From: Jatrophihabitans_A lederbergiae
GTDB taxonomy: Bacteria; Actinomycetota; Actinomycetes; Mycobacteriales; Jatrophihabitantaceae
Assembly: GCF_031845305.1 (NCBI RefSeq)
Contig: NZ_JAVREH010000013.1
Location: 35,418-99,417, forward strand
DNA: 64,000 bases
Direction: 5' to 3'
Both the position numbers and the translations under genes were made by a program. Within the stretch, counting starts at the first letter, position 1. The number at the start of each line of letters is the position of its first letter. The notes under the pieces are model-generated. The model ran no database searches. It was not told where the DNA came from and saw nothing but the letters and a program-made list of their open reading frames with translations. Positions 26,100 through 34,851 of this stretch are shown here, piece after piece.

Positions 26100-26345
26100 C
26101 GATGTATTGGCCGCGGAGCGGCCGAGGTCGCGGTCTTTGTAGCTGTCGCCTTTGAGGGCGATGACTTCGGCGTGGTGGACGAGGCGGTCGATCATGGCGG
26201 CTGCGACGACATCGTCGCCGAACACTTCACCCCAGCGGCCGAAGGGCTTGTTGGAGGTGACGACCAGCGAGGCGCGTTCGTAGCGTGAGGTGACGAGCTG
26301 AAAGAACAGGTTCGCCCGCCTCTGGTTCGAAGGGCATGTAACCGA
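26100..26345 (-). pseudogene. IstB (IS21-family ATPase) C-terminal remnant
   Basis: The minus strand encodes N-L-F-F-Q-L-V-T-S-R-Y-E-R-A-S, S-N-K-P-F-G-R-W-G-E-V-F-G-D and H-H-A-E-V-I-A-L-K-G-D-S-Y, the conserved C-terminal half of IstB. The preceding E-V-G-Y-M-P-F-E-P-E segment lies in another frame, so at least one frameshift is present. No IstA or ends are seen. It is a transposon relic between the kinase and the secreted-protein gene. Confidence 0.8.
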
Positions 26346-26660
26346 CCTCGCTTCGGCAAGCTCCTGCACGCTCGGTGCGTCCACGTCATCGGTGTCTACA
26401 GGCTCGCGGCGCGCGATCTCGGTTACCGGGTCAATGGTGGTGATCCCCGGTCGAAGCATGGTGATGGAACCATCTTATGGTGCATACCAGACGGTGCTGT
26501 GTGCGGTCAGGCGCCCTCCGAGAGCGCCGCACCACGAAGTGAGTCTTCACAAGAACCAAACTTTTGTTTACTTAGTGTAATGACACTGTTACGGTGGGCA
26601 CCATAGCGGGTGAGCGTCGGAGCCCCGGCACACCCATCGTGGAAGAAATGGAAACCGACT

Positions 26661-27644
26661 ATGCCTCTCTCCCGTACGGCCGCGCTCATCTTGGCCTCGG
26701 TCAGCGTCACCGCTTCGGCGGCCCTTACTGCCGGTACCGCAATCGCCGCACCCGCGCACGCCAAGCCGGTCCATGCCAAGCCGGTCCATGCCAAGCCCGT
26801 TCCGAAGAAGCCGGTCAAGAAGCCAGTCAAGGGGGCGCATTTCAGCGCGCAGGGGCTGATCGTGTCGGCCACCCCTAACAGCGGCACGGTGACGGTGTTA
26901 GCCCACACCCTGCATGATGGGTCGAGGGTCAAGCGTAACCAGCTGCTCACCGTGAAACTCGCCGGCAAGCACGGCCGCGCCCAGGGGTTGCCGGCTCACA
27001 CCTCGGTGGCAGCCGCGGCGGCTGGGGGGATGACGATCGGGGACAGCATCACCCTGGCTGGCACCTCGACCGGTGTTGGTACTGGTGAAAGTTTCACCGC
27101 CACTACTGCCGTGGAACACGCCGCCCCGGCACATGTGTTCCTGGGAACCGTCCTGGCCCTCAACGGCAACATCCTCACCGTGGCAAAGGCCGCTGAGGCC
27201 AGCGACGATCCCAATGAGAACAGCGACGGCTCAGACAGTTTCACCGTCGACATCGGCAGCGCCACCGTGACCCTCGACGGGGCAACAGGCGCCCTGGCGC
27301 CCGGACAGAGCGTGGCCGTCCTCGGCGAAGGTGACAGCGACACCGTGCTGGCCTCATCGGTGTTCGCTTTCTCCACCGTCCCGACGGTGCTCGGCGGCGA
27401 GGTCAGCACCGTCACCGGCACCGCCGTCACCCTCACCAGCGACGACACCAGCAGCACCGTCGAGCTGGCAGGCGTCCCGCTGTACCTCAACGGCAACCCC
27501 AGCGCCACCCCCGGCCAACTCACTACAGACGCCCACCTCCTGATCCTGGGCAGCACCGACCCCGGCGGCGCCTTCACCCCCACCCTCGCCTTCGCCTTCA
27601 ACAACGCCGACACCCACCCCGTCGGCGACAACACCGACGACTAA
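26661..27644 (+). CDS. Secreted repeat-containing protein (DUF5666-like beta domains)
   Basis: 327 residues from the ATG at 26661. The signal peptide ends near A-I-A-A-P-A-H-A (residue about 30). A Lys/His/Pro linker (A-K-P-V-H repeats) follows. Three similar beta-rich segments then begin I-V-S-A-T-P-N-S-G-T-V-T-V, V-L-A-L-N-G-N-I-L-T-V and V-S-T-V-T-G-T-A-V-T-L, a pattern like OB-fold DUF5666 repeats. C-terminus rich in Asp/Thr. A strong terminator follows. Adjacent to the two-component kinase, so possibly once its target. Function unknown. Confidence 0.72.
   Translation: MPLSRTAALILASVSVTASAALTAGTAIAAPAHAKPVHAKPVHAKPVPKKPVKKPVKGAHFSAQGLIVSATPNSGTVTVLAHTLHDGSRVKRNQLLTVKLAGKHGRAQGLPAHTSVAAAAAGGMTIGDSITLAGTSTGVGTGESFTATTAVEHAAPAHVFLGTVLALNGNILTVAKAAEASDDPNENSDGSDSFTVDIGSATVTLDGATGALAPGQSVAVLGEGDSDTVLASSVFAFSTVPTVLGGEVSTVTGTAVTLTSDDTSSTVELAGVPLYLNGNPSATPGQLTTDAHLLILGSTDPGGAFTPTLAFAFNNADTHPVGDNTDD
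26758..26805 (+). repeat. 15-bp direct repeats encoding Ala-Lys-Pro-Val-His
   Basis: Three near-identical copies of CCATGCCAAGCCGGT-type units in tandem encode the cationic linker after the signal peptide of the secreted protein. A shorter K-K-P-V repeat continues downstream. Confidence 0.85.
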
Positions 27645-27676
27645 CCGCCGGACAGCACGAGAGAGTCTCCGACCCG

Positions 27677-27710
27677 CTGCGGCCCCGCACCCACCGGTGC
27701 GGGGCCGCAG
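27677..27710. terminator. Strong intrinsic terminator-like hairpin
   Basis: CTGCGGCCCCGCACC pairs perfectly with GGTGCGGGGCCGCAG, a 15-bp stem with a 4-nt loop, 33 nt after the stop of the secreted-protein gene. Confidence 0.85.
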
Positions 27711-27869
27711 CACCCATAGCCGAATGGCGGAAACCCATGACGGTGAGCCGGTCAATACGGATGGGTTTCTTGGGGCCAGCTCCACCATCAGCCGGAACGA
27801 CGCCGAGTCAGAGCTCGGTGAGTCGGGCACCCCCAGCGGCACAGAGGGGCGCGCCTACAATAAAGGAAC

Positions 27870-28093
27870 GTCGAACACGACCGGAAAAAGGTCCGGACGT
27901 GGCCGACTACAGACAACACCCGCCCATGGTGGAACGCTCGATCGCGTGGATCACCCGCGGCAACGGCCGCCTGCGCTATCGCGGCACCACCGCGAACAAC
28001 GCTTGGCTGCACCGGCGGCCCGCAGCGATCAACCTGCGTCGACTGACCAACCTGGGCCTGCATCAGACCGACCCGAAGTGGGCCTTGGCCTGA
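27870..28093 (+). pseudogene. DDE transposase C-terminal remnant (IS5/IS1182-like)
   Basis: The end of an open frame reads P-M-V-E-R-S-I-A-W-I-T-R-G-N-G-R-L-R-Y-R-G, then N-N-A-W-L-H-R-R-P-A-A-I-N-L-R-R-L. This is the conserved C-terminal block (with the catalytic Glu) of IS5/IS1182-group transposases. The upstream part is unrelated sequence, so only the tail survives. Confidence 0.75.
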
Positions 28094-28505
28094 GGGAATC
28101 ACCAGCTTGCAAACCCCACCCTGCGCCAGCGCGGACAGCACCGCACCGCTGCTGGCACGACCCGAATCACCCGACAATCCCTAGCAACCGACACCGCCAA
28201 GCCGAACCGGGCCCCCCAACAGCCCACTTGTAGTCGTCAGCAGCCCTCTAGCCTCTAGACCGGGGGCTAGTGGGCCCCAGTCTCTTGGGAGCTCGCCACG
28301 CGGGAAGTCAGTTCGAACACAAGCCGGGTGACCCTAGCGACAGGGTCTGCGCGGAAGGGACGTCGGCGCAGCTGTCGCCGGATGCTGCCACCGCGTCGAG
28401 GATGGACACGATCTTGACGCGCGCGCCGTCCAGGTACAAACGTTCCGACACGCCCATCACTTTCATGAGGTCAACGGCTGGTCGCCGACGTTCCGGTCTC
28501 AGAAG
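28094..28505. other. Intergenic region, no recognised gene
   Basis: About 410 nt between the transposase tail and the end of the polysaccharide locus. A 52-codon minus-strand frame (28308-28466, starting M-K-V-M-G-V-S-E-R-L-Y-L-D-G-A-R-V) reads like protein but has no recognised family and no strong ribosome site. It could be another gene fragment left by insertions. Confidence 0.3.
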
Positions 28506-29417
28506 TCAGCAGGTAGCCACGCCCATGAGCAAGTCGGTCACCGGCCGCCATCCGGCGTCGGTCATCCAACTGGGCTCGACGGCTTGTCCGAACCACATCA
28601 TCTGCACTCGTCGCGCGTTGGCCGCCGTCCTAGGGTGCCGGCGACCCACGGTTCGCAATGCTGCCACGATGTACCTCGCGCAGACCGCCGGGATCCGGAC
28701 CGGGCGCCGACCTCCTAAATGTTGCAACAGGCTGGCGGTTGTGAGCCCCTCCCAGGGGTGCAGCACGATCCGTGGCGGCGTCCTCTGGGTCAGGGCCAGA
28801 AAGGCGGTCGCATCGGCCACATTGGCTACCGGGGCTTGGGGCGTGGGCTGGTCCCCCGGCGCGGCAACCGAGGCCAGCGGCGAACGCGCAAGCCGGGTCA
28901 GCGACCTGGTGACTTGACGCCCGGGGCCGTGCACGCCCTGGGGCCGGTACAGTACGAGTCCCGGCCATCCGAGATCCAGGAGGAGTCTCTCACCGAGCGC
29001 TTTCGAGCGTGAATACGGTGAGAATGGTTGCATGTCCTCGCTCGAGTCGAGGACTAGGCGGTCACCCTGCACGGCCGCGCTACTGACGTGCAGGAAGCGC
29101 TGGACCCCCGCGTCGCGAGCCAGCCGCGCAATCATGGCAGGCATCGCCGCGTTGGCCGCGTTGAGTTCTGATTCCTCGCAGCTACCGGCGTCGGACAGAC
29201 CAGCGGTGTTCACCACGACGTTGGCCCAGTCCAGCATCACGTGCAACTCGGGCCTGGCGCGGGCATGCCGCGCGCACTCTGCGGCGTCAAGGGCGGTGAC
29301 GGCGTTGAGCCGCGGCGCGGGGCTCGTCCGGGTTTCCGCGCCTCGCCTCAGCAGTGCCTGGACCACGGCCGAGCCGATGAATCCGGATCCGCCGAGGACG
29401 AGAACTCGAGCGGTCAT
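28506..29417 (-). CDS. NAD-dependent epimerase/dehydratase
   Basis: 303 residues from the ATG at 29417. The N-terminal Rossmann motif V-L-V-L-G-G-S-G-F-I-G-S and the short-chain catalytic Y-S-R-S-K (about 152-156), preceded by H-V-S-S-A-A-V-Q-G, show an extended SDR nucleotide-sugar enzyme. It is the last gene of the leftward WecA-like/CapD block, and its start overlaps the preceding stop by 4 nt. It probably reduces or epimerises a keto-sugar nucleotide for the first sugar of the repeat unit. Complete. Confidence 0.85.
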   Translation of the reverse strand: MTARVLVLGGSGFIGSAVVQALLRRGAETRTSPAPRLNAVTALDAAECARHARARPELHVMLDWANVVVNTAGLSDAGSCEESELNAANAAMPAMIARLARDAGVQRFLHVSSAAVQGDRLVLDSSEDMQPFSPYSRSKALGERLLLDLGWPGLVLYRPQGVHGPGRQVTRSLTRLARSPLASVAAPGDQPTPQAPVANVADATAFLALTQRTPPRIVLHPWEGLTTASLLQHLGGRRPVRIPAVCARYIVAALRTVGRRHPRTAANARRVQMMWFGQAVEPSWMTDAGWRPVTDLLMGVATC

Positions 29418-30379
29418 GGTCGGCCTCTGCCGGGTGCGGCTGAGCGCAACCGTGCGGTCCAGGACGCCGAGCACAGGTAGAGGGCGAGCAGAATCGTGGT
29501 CGTCGCGATGGCCAGCACGCTGATCCCGGGCATCCAGGACATGGTGATGAGGCCGGCGATCCCCGCGGTGAGCATGGCAACGCCCGCATGTGGAAGGCCG
29601 GCCTCGCTCACCAAACGCTGGTAGGTGTGTTCCCGGTGCGAGGACAGCAGCGCGGCGTGACTTCTGGCCCGGCGGATGAGCGTGTGGCTGGTGTCGGCAA
29701 GGTAGACCGACAGTGGCGCAACCAGCACAGGCAGGGGCACCCCGTCCCGGACGCCGGTGAGGATACCCAGTCCGACCAGGCCGCCGAAGAGATAGCTGCC
29801 GACATCGCCCAGAAATAGACGGGCGGTGGGAAGGTTCGCGGGCAGGAAGCCGAGCGCCGAGCCGGCGGTGACAGCTCCGATGAGCAGCAGTTCGGGGCTG
29901 TGGTGGACGGTTGCGACAACGACGGCTGTACCGCCCCAGACACCCAGTGTCAGCCCGGAGATCCCGTTGATGCCGTCCATGAAGTTGACGACGTTGACAC
30001 TGATGAGGAAGACGAGCATCCCGGTGAGCATCCCGAGAAGCTGGTGTCCGACCAGCCAACCTGCCGCTGCGCCAGCGGCTGCCTGCGCGGCCAGACGGGG
30101 AACCGCGGCCAAGGTGCGGAAGTCGTCGGCCAATCCCACCAGGGCGATGCCCAGGACGGGCAGCAACGCGATCCAGTGGAGCGTCTCGCCCCGCAGTTGC
30201 GCCTCGACGAGCCCGCAGCTGGCCCCGACCACGCAGGCCAGACCGCCTCCGCGGTGAACCAGCGTCGCGTGCGAGGAACGCGGGCTGGGCACGTCAACGA
30301 CGTTGAACAAGCGAAGCGTGAGCAGCACTGCCGGCAGGGCGGCGCACGTGAAAAGGGCGCTGACCACCAACTCAATCAT
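29414..30379 (-). CDS. WecA/MraY-type polyprenyl-phosphate sugar-1-phosphate transferase
   Basis: 321 residues, about 10-11 membrane helices. Conserved cytoplasmic motifs of the GT4/WecA family are present: V-G-L-A-D-D-F-R (metal-binding Asp pair), N-F-M-D-G-I-N-G (about 123-130) and F-L-G-D-V-G-S-Y. The family starts glycan synthesis by moving a HexNAc-phosphate onto undecaprenyl phosphate. The ATG at 30379 is taken since V-V-S-A-L-F begins the first helix. It is coupled to the epimerase, as in O-antigen loci where epimerase and initiator cooperate. Confidence 0.87.
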   Translation of the reverse strand: MIELVVSALFTCAALPAVLLTLRLFNVVDVPSPRSSHATLVHRGGGLACVVGASCGLVEAQLRGETLHWIALLPVLGIALVGLADDFRTLAAVPRLAAQAAAGAAAGWLVGHQLLGMLTGMLVFLISVNVVNFMDGINGISGLTLGVWGGTAVVVATVHHSPELLLIGAVTAGSALGFLPANLPTARLFLGDVGSYLFGGLVGLGILTGVRDGVPLPVLVAPLSVYLADTSHTLIRRARSHAALLSSHREHTYQRLVSEAGLPHAGVAMLTAGIAGLITMSWMPGISVLAIATTTILLALYLCSASWTARLRSAAPGRGRP

Positions 30380-30448
30380 GGTCGGCACGCCCACCGTGGT
30401 CCGCCCAGCCCGGGCTCAGCTCCCGCAGGCCACCATCCACCGGATATC

Positions 30449-32275
30449 TCAGCCCGTCGATATGTCGGAGTAGTGCAAAGACTGGAGTTGCCTCGTCCCC
30501 AGTGTTGCGCGTACCCATGGTTGCACCTCTACAAGATCGGGATCGAGCGGCGGCACGCTCACATGGGAGATCATCGGGTGTAGCGGGCGCTGGCCCCACT
30601 CGTTCTCCCCCATCAACTCCTCGTGCAGTTTCTCCCCGGGCCGCAGGCCGGTGAAGACGACATCGATGGCCTTTCCGGAACTCGCGATCATGCGGCGAGC
30701 GACATCGATGATGCTCACCGGCTCGCCCATATCCAGGACCAGGGCTTCACCGGGTCGCCCTATGGCACCGGCCTGAATCACCAGCTGGCAGGCCTCGGGG
30801 ATCGTCATGAAGAATCTGGTGACCTCGGGATCGGTGACCGTCACCGGCCCACCTGCCTCTATCTGTGCGGCGAAGGTGTGCAGGACCGAGCCGCGGCTCC
30901 CGAGGACGTTGCCGAATCGTACGGAAAGGTAGCGCTCTCCGACGCCGAGGGCGTACCAGGCCGTCAGCCGCTCGGCCAAGTGCTTGGAGTGTCCCAAGGC
31001 GCTCGTCGGGCTTGCGGCCTTGTCTGTGGAGATGTTCACGAAGTGGGTCACCCCGACCCTGCTTGCGGCATCGAGCACGTTGCGGGTACCCAGGACGTTG
31101 CTTTTCAGCGCCTCGAACGGGTGGCGCTCGAGGAGCGGCAAGTGTTTGAGCGCCGCCGCATGAAAGACGACCTCGGGTTCGTGTCGACGGAACATCTCAA
31201 GCAGGAACTCCCCGTCGCGCACGTCGATGAGGGCAGTGTTCGCATCGTCAAGCAGGGCACGGCCGAAGATCGACAGCTCGACGGCGTGCAGCGCCGACTC
31301 GTCATGGTCGAGCATCACCAGTTCGGCCGGACCGTACTTGTGGAGCTGTCGGCACAGCTCGGAGCCGATGGAGCCTCCGGCGCCGGTGACCAGGACCCTG
31401 CGCCCGGTGATGTAGTCGGCGATGGACTTGAGATCCGTATCGACGGGATGGCGTCCGATGACGTCTTCGACGTCGACATCACGCAGCGCCGAAAGCTGCA
31501 GCGGTGAGCGCCGCAGTTGCTCCGCCAGCGGCGGCAACACCATGCACCCGAGGCCGGCCTGGTCTGCGGCGTCGGAGACCTCGCGGATCAGCGGCGCGTC
31601 CGCGCTGCTGACCGCCACAACGACGCGGGTCGCGCCGAACTGCTTAGCCACGCTTGCCAGATCCTGCAGGCAGCCGCGGACGTGGATTCCGTGGATCTGC
31701 AGGTTGCGCTTCGCAGGGTCGTCGTCGAGGAAACCCACCGGAACGAATGCCGAGTGCGGGTCGCGCAACATCCGCAGCGCAAGGACCGAGCCAACCCAGC
31801 CCGCCCCGAAAATCAGCAGGGGCTCAGCACCTGCGGTCGGGCGGTTACCGGCCTGGATGATGAGTCGCTTGACGAACCGGATGGCGGCCATGCCCATGAG
31901 GGCGAGCGACCAGGCTAGGAACGGAAGGCTGCGCGGTAACCCGTGCGGGTGCAGGATCAGCACCAGCACGCTGGCGATCACCGACACGGCAGTCACCGAC
32001 ACGGCCAGGGCGCGTATCTCATCGAAGCTGCCGGCCTGGTAGCGCCCACGATAGAGCAGCACCGGCGCACCGATCACCAGCTGGCCGCCGGCCAGGAACA
32101 GGGCGAACACCGAGATGATCCCCCACTGGACCCGGCCGGTGTGGAAGTCGTATCGGGCCAGGCCGGCAGCTTCGGTGGCGGCGAGCAACACGAGCACGTC
32201 GGTGAGGATGGAGGAGTAGGTGGCATAGGTACGGCTGGCGGCCGCTACCCGCACACCGGGTCGATGGAATCGCAT
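30449..32275 (-). CDS. CapD/WbpM-type polysaccharide biosynthesis protein (membrane sugar dehydratase/epimerase)
   Basis: 608 residues. Four N-terminal membrane helices and a CoA-binding-like domain are followed by a Rossmann dehydratase with V-L-V-T-G-A-G-G-S-I-G-S-E-L. The catalytic region S-T-D-K-A-A-S-P-T-S has Lys in place of Tyr, as in the WbpM/FlaA1 family. It converts UDP-GlcNAc to a 4-keto-6-deoxy sugar. Together with WecA-like and epimerase genes it forms the module that prepares and loads the first sugar. Divergent from the sortase-substrate gene. Confidence 0.88.
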   Translation of the reverse strand: MRFHRPGVRVAAASRTYATYSSILTDVLVLLAATEAAGLARYDFHTGRVQWGIISVFALFLAGGQLVIGAPVLLYRGRYQAGSFDEIRALAVSVTAVSVIASVLVLILHPHGLPRSLPFLAWSLALMGMAAIRFVKRLIIQAGNRPTAGAEPLLIFGAGWVGSVLALRMLRDPHSAFVPVGFLDDDPAKRNLQIHGIHVRGCLQDLASVAKQFGATRVVVAVSSADAPLIREVSDAADQAGLGCMVLPPLAEQLRRSPLQLSALRDVDVEDVIGRHPVDTDLKSIADYITGRRVLVTGAGGSIGSELCRQLHKYGPAELVMLDHDESALHAVELSIFGRALLDDANTALIDVRDGEFLLEMFRRHEPEVVFHAAALKHLPLLERHPFEALKSNVLGTRNVLDAASRVGVTHFVNISTDKAASPTSALGHSKHLAERLTAWYALGVGERYLSVRFGNVLGSRGSVLHTFAAQIEAGGPVTVTDPEVTRFFMTIPEACQLVIQAGAIGRPGEALVLDMGEPVSIIDVARRMIASSGKAIDVVFTGLRPGEKLHEELMGENEWGQRPLHPMISHVSVPPLDPDLVEVQPWVRATLGTRQLQSLHYSDISTG

Positions 32276-32501
32276 GTGCCGACGTCTCTCTCACTGCTCG
32301 ACCCGACGCGGTGGCCCGCCCTTCACCACCACACCCGAGAAGGAAGGCCCGGCTCGGGAGCGCAAGACTCGCGGTGTCATAAGCGGCGCCCCGGCTGAGT
32401 CGCCGAAATTAATACTGTACGTTACTGAGAGAGTACACACTGTGATAGCGTTCTGCGTAATCGACTTATAGCAGTGTCCAAACGGAACCGAGGGATGTCA
32501 C
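32276..32501. promoter_or_regulatory. Divergent promoter region, locally A+T-rich
   Basis: The 225 nt between the CapD-like gene and the LPXTG-protein gene include 32405-32480, the most A+T-rich stretch nearby (TTAATACTGTACG, GTAATCGACTTATAGC). It likely holds back-to-back promoters. Two copies of GTAC flank a 12-nt core near 32418-32437, but no known operator is recognised. Confidence 0.5.
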
Positions 32502-33002
32502 ATGGCAGCACGTATCAGGCGCCTCACCGCCAGCGTTGCCGCGGTGGTCGGGCTTCTGCTGGGCGCACTCGCCTTCGCCGCGTCAGCGAACGCCGCTCCG
32601 TACACCAACCAAGCGACGATTTCCGTCAGTACCCAGAATCCCGCGGTCGGCGGGTCGCTCGCAATTAGCGGAGACGGCTTCGCAGCCGGTGAGACCGTCA
32701 GTCTCACCCTGCATACCCAGACCTACAACCTCGGTTCGGCTACCACCGATGTCAGTGGCCGTTTCACGGCCACTGTCACGCTTCCCGCCGGCGTGAGCGG
32801 CGCGCACACGATCGTCGCCACGGGCTTGAGTTCCGGGCAGACCACGTCGATCACGATCACGATCGGGTCCTCCGTCTCCAGCAGCGGCGGCCTTCCCAAC
32901 ACCGGCGTTGCCGTCCTCGGCGTCGGCGTCGTCGGTGCGGCGCTGCTTATAGGCGGCGCCGCGATGCTCGTCGTCGGCCAGCGGCGTTCTGCCAGCGCCT
33001 GA
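32502..33002 (+). CDS. Sortase-anchored LPXTG surface protein
   Basis: 166 residues. A signal peptide of about 31 residues ends A-N-A-A-P. One immunoglobulin-like beta domain follows (S-V-S-T-Q-N-P-A-V-G-G-S-L-A-I-S-G-D-G-F). The classical sorting signal is L-P-N-T-G (about residues 131-135), then a hydrophobic helix and R-R. Sortase would link it to the cell wall; no sortase gene is in the window. Its place inside the exopolysaccharide locus, just before DUF4012, suggests a role at the envelope where the polymer is attached or displayed. Confidence 0.85.
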   Translation: MAARIRRLTASVAAVVGLLLGALAFAASANAAPYTNQATISVSTQNPAVGGSLAISGDGFAAGETVSLTLHTQTYNLGSATTDVSGRFTATVTLPAGVSGAHTIVATGLSSGQTTSITITIGSSVSSSGGLPNTGVAVLGVGVVGAALLIGGAAMLVVGQRRSASA

Positions 33003-33033
33003 TCGGCGACGTAGTGGCCGGCACGCTTGGCGT

Positions 33034-34851
33034 GTGCTGCGCGTCGCACTGTCGACCGTGAGTGAGCTGGATTCCGTACGGGCCAGTGCCTGGTCGCCTG
33101 CGCGCAAACGACTGTTCGGCCTCGCGGCAGCCATGGTGGCTGCGGTCGCGGTCTTGGCCGCCGCCTGGTTGCTCGTGACCGCGCTTGCCGCGCGTCAGCA
33201 GCTGAACGAGGTGCGCGGGGAAGAAGTTAGACTGCGCGCCCAGATCGTTGCCGGCGATCTCAACTCGGCGGCGGCCACCGCCGCCGCTGTGGCCCAGCAT
33301 GCTCGGCGCGCGCATCAGCTCACCACTGGGCCCGTATGGGCAGTCGCCGCTGGGATGCCGGTGCTCGGAGAGCCCCTGGCCGTCGTGCGTGCCATCACTT
33401 CCGCTGTCGACAGGCTAGGGCAAACGGCACTGCCGCAGCTCGTCACGGCCCGGCAGAGACTTGACCCGGCGAGGCTGCGCCGGCCGGACGGCAGCATCAA
33501 TCTTTCCGAGATCGCCGCCATAACACCGGAGCTCGATACCGCTAGACGCACGGTGGACTCTGCCACCGACGGGGTCAGGGCGACACCGCGGCACACCTGG
33601 CTCTCCTCCATCGACAGAATGCGCGCAGAGGCGTTGTCACAGTTGGGCTCGTTGGACCACTCGGTGAAATCCGCCGACATGGCCGCCCGCATCATGCCCG
33701 GCATGCTCGGCGAGCACGGGCCGAAACGGTACTTCGTCGCCTTTCAGAACGAGGCCGAGGCGCGCGGCACCGGCGGCCTTCCCGGTTCATTCGCGATCCT
33801 GGAAGCCGACCGGGGTGCGGTGCACTTCACCCGCTTCGAGAACGACTCGGCGATGAACGGGGTCTCGGCGCACGTCGAGTTCGGTCACGACTACGACCAG
33901 CTCTACGCCGGTGCCGGCACGACCACGATGTACGGCAACGGAAACCTCAGCCCGCACTTCCCGTACGCGGCGCAGATCTGGTCGTCGATGTGGCTAAAGG
34001 CCAGGGGCGAGCATCTTGACGGCGTGATCGCGGTAGACCCGACCGCCCTCAGCTATCTGCTGGCCGTGACCGGTCCCGCCCCCCTCGCCGACAAGTCCAC
34101 CGTGAGCGCCGAGAATATCGTGGCGCTGACGCAGAGCACGGCGTACACCAGATTCGCCGGCGACGGGGCGGACAACCTTGCGCGGCGGCGCTATCTCCTC
34201 GACATCGCCCGGGTGGCGAGTAAGAAGATCCTCGACCCCCATGCCGACACCGCCGGCCTGACCGCAGCGATCGCAAAGGCGGTGGGCGAGCGGCGGGTCC
34301 TCGTATGGAGTGCGGATCCGCAGACGCAGGCCCTGCTCGAGGCAACGGCTGTATCGGGATCGATACCGGTGACGACGGCGCCCTACATCGGCCTGTCGAT
34401 CGTCAACGATGGAGGCAACAAACTCGATTACTACCTTGACCGCAAACTCACCTGGACCCGCACCGGTTGCGGACCCTCCCGGGACGTCACGGTGGCCATC
34501 ACCTTGACCAACCATGCTCCCGCCCGCGGGTTGTCCTCCTACGTCACCGGGCGTAGTGATCGTCACTCCTACCCGGTCAACGCGGGCGACAACCGCCTAG
34601 AGGTCAGCTACCTCGCGAGTACCGCAGCGATCCTGCGATCGGTGAGCGTCGAGAGCCGTCCGGCCACGGCCGGGTTGGGCACGCAGCGCGGCCATCCGCT
34701 CTACACGGTGGATCTTGAGCTTCCCCGGGGCACCTCGCACACGATCGAGTTCCGCTTGAGCGAACCCGCGGGCAGCGGCGAGCCACTGGTCCTGAGGCAG
34801 CCGCTCGTCCGTCCGCTCTCTGTGACCATCCATGACTCACGCTGTGACTAG
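33034..34851 (+). CDS. DUF4012 domain membrane-anchored protein
   Basis: 605 residues from a GTG at 33034 (a GTG at 33058 is possible). One N-terminal membrane helix (about residues 31-53), then an extracytoplasmic DUF4012 body with R-Y-F-V-A-F-Q-N-E-A-E-A-R-G-T-G-G and F-G-H-D-Y-D-Q-L-Y. The family occurs in polysaccharide loci of Gram-positive bacteria and is linked to the LytR-CpsA-Psr world only by context. The stop codon TAG coincides with the target duplication of an IS701 element, so the gene is intact but has lost its original downstream region. Confidence 0.85.
   Translation: MLRVALSTVSELDSVRASAWSPARKRLFGLAAAMVAAVAVLAAAWLLVTALAARQQLNEVRGEEVRLRAQIVAGDLNSAAATAAAVAQHARRAHQLTTGPVWAVAAGMPVLGEPLAVVRAITSAVDRLGQTALPQLVTARQRLDPARLRRPDGSINLSEIAAITPELDTARRTVDSATDGVRATPRHTWLSSIDRMRAEALSQLGSLDHSVKSADMAARIMPGMLGEHGPKRYFVAFQNEAEARGTGGLPGSFAILEADRGAVHFTRFENDSAMNGVSAHVEFGHDYDQLYAGAGTTTMYGNGNLSPHFPYAAQIWSSMWLKARGEHLDGVIAVDPTALSYLLAVTGPAPLADKSTVSAENIVALTQSTAYTRFAGDGADNLARRRYLLDIARVASKKILDPHADTAGLTAAIAKAVGERRVLVWSADPQTQALLEATAVSGSIPVTTAPYIGLSIVNDGGNKLDYYLDRKLTWTRTGCGPSRDVTVAITLTNHAPARGLSSYVTGRSDRHSYPVNAGDNRLEVSYLASTAAILRSVSVESRPATAGLGTQRGHPLYTVDLELPRGTSHTIEFRLSEPAGSGEPLVLRQPLVRPLSVTIHDSRCD

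Noticed and set aside
28290..28360. tRNA-like TTCGAA segment
   Set aside because: No acceptor stem or cloverleaf can be built around it.
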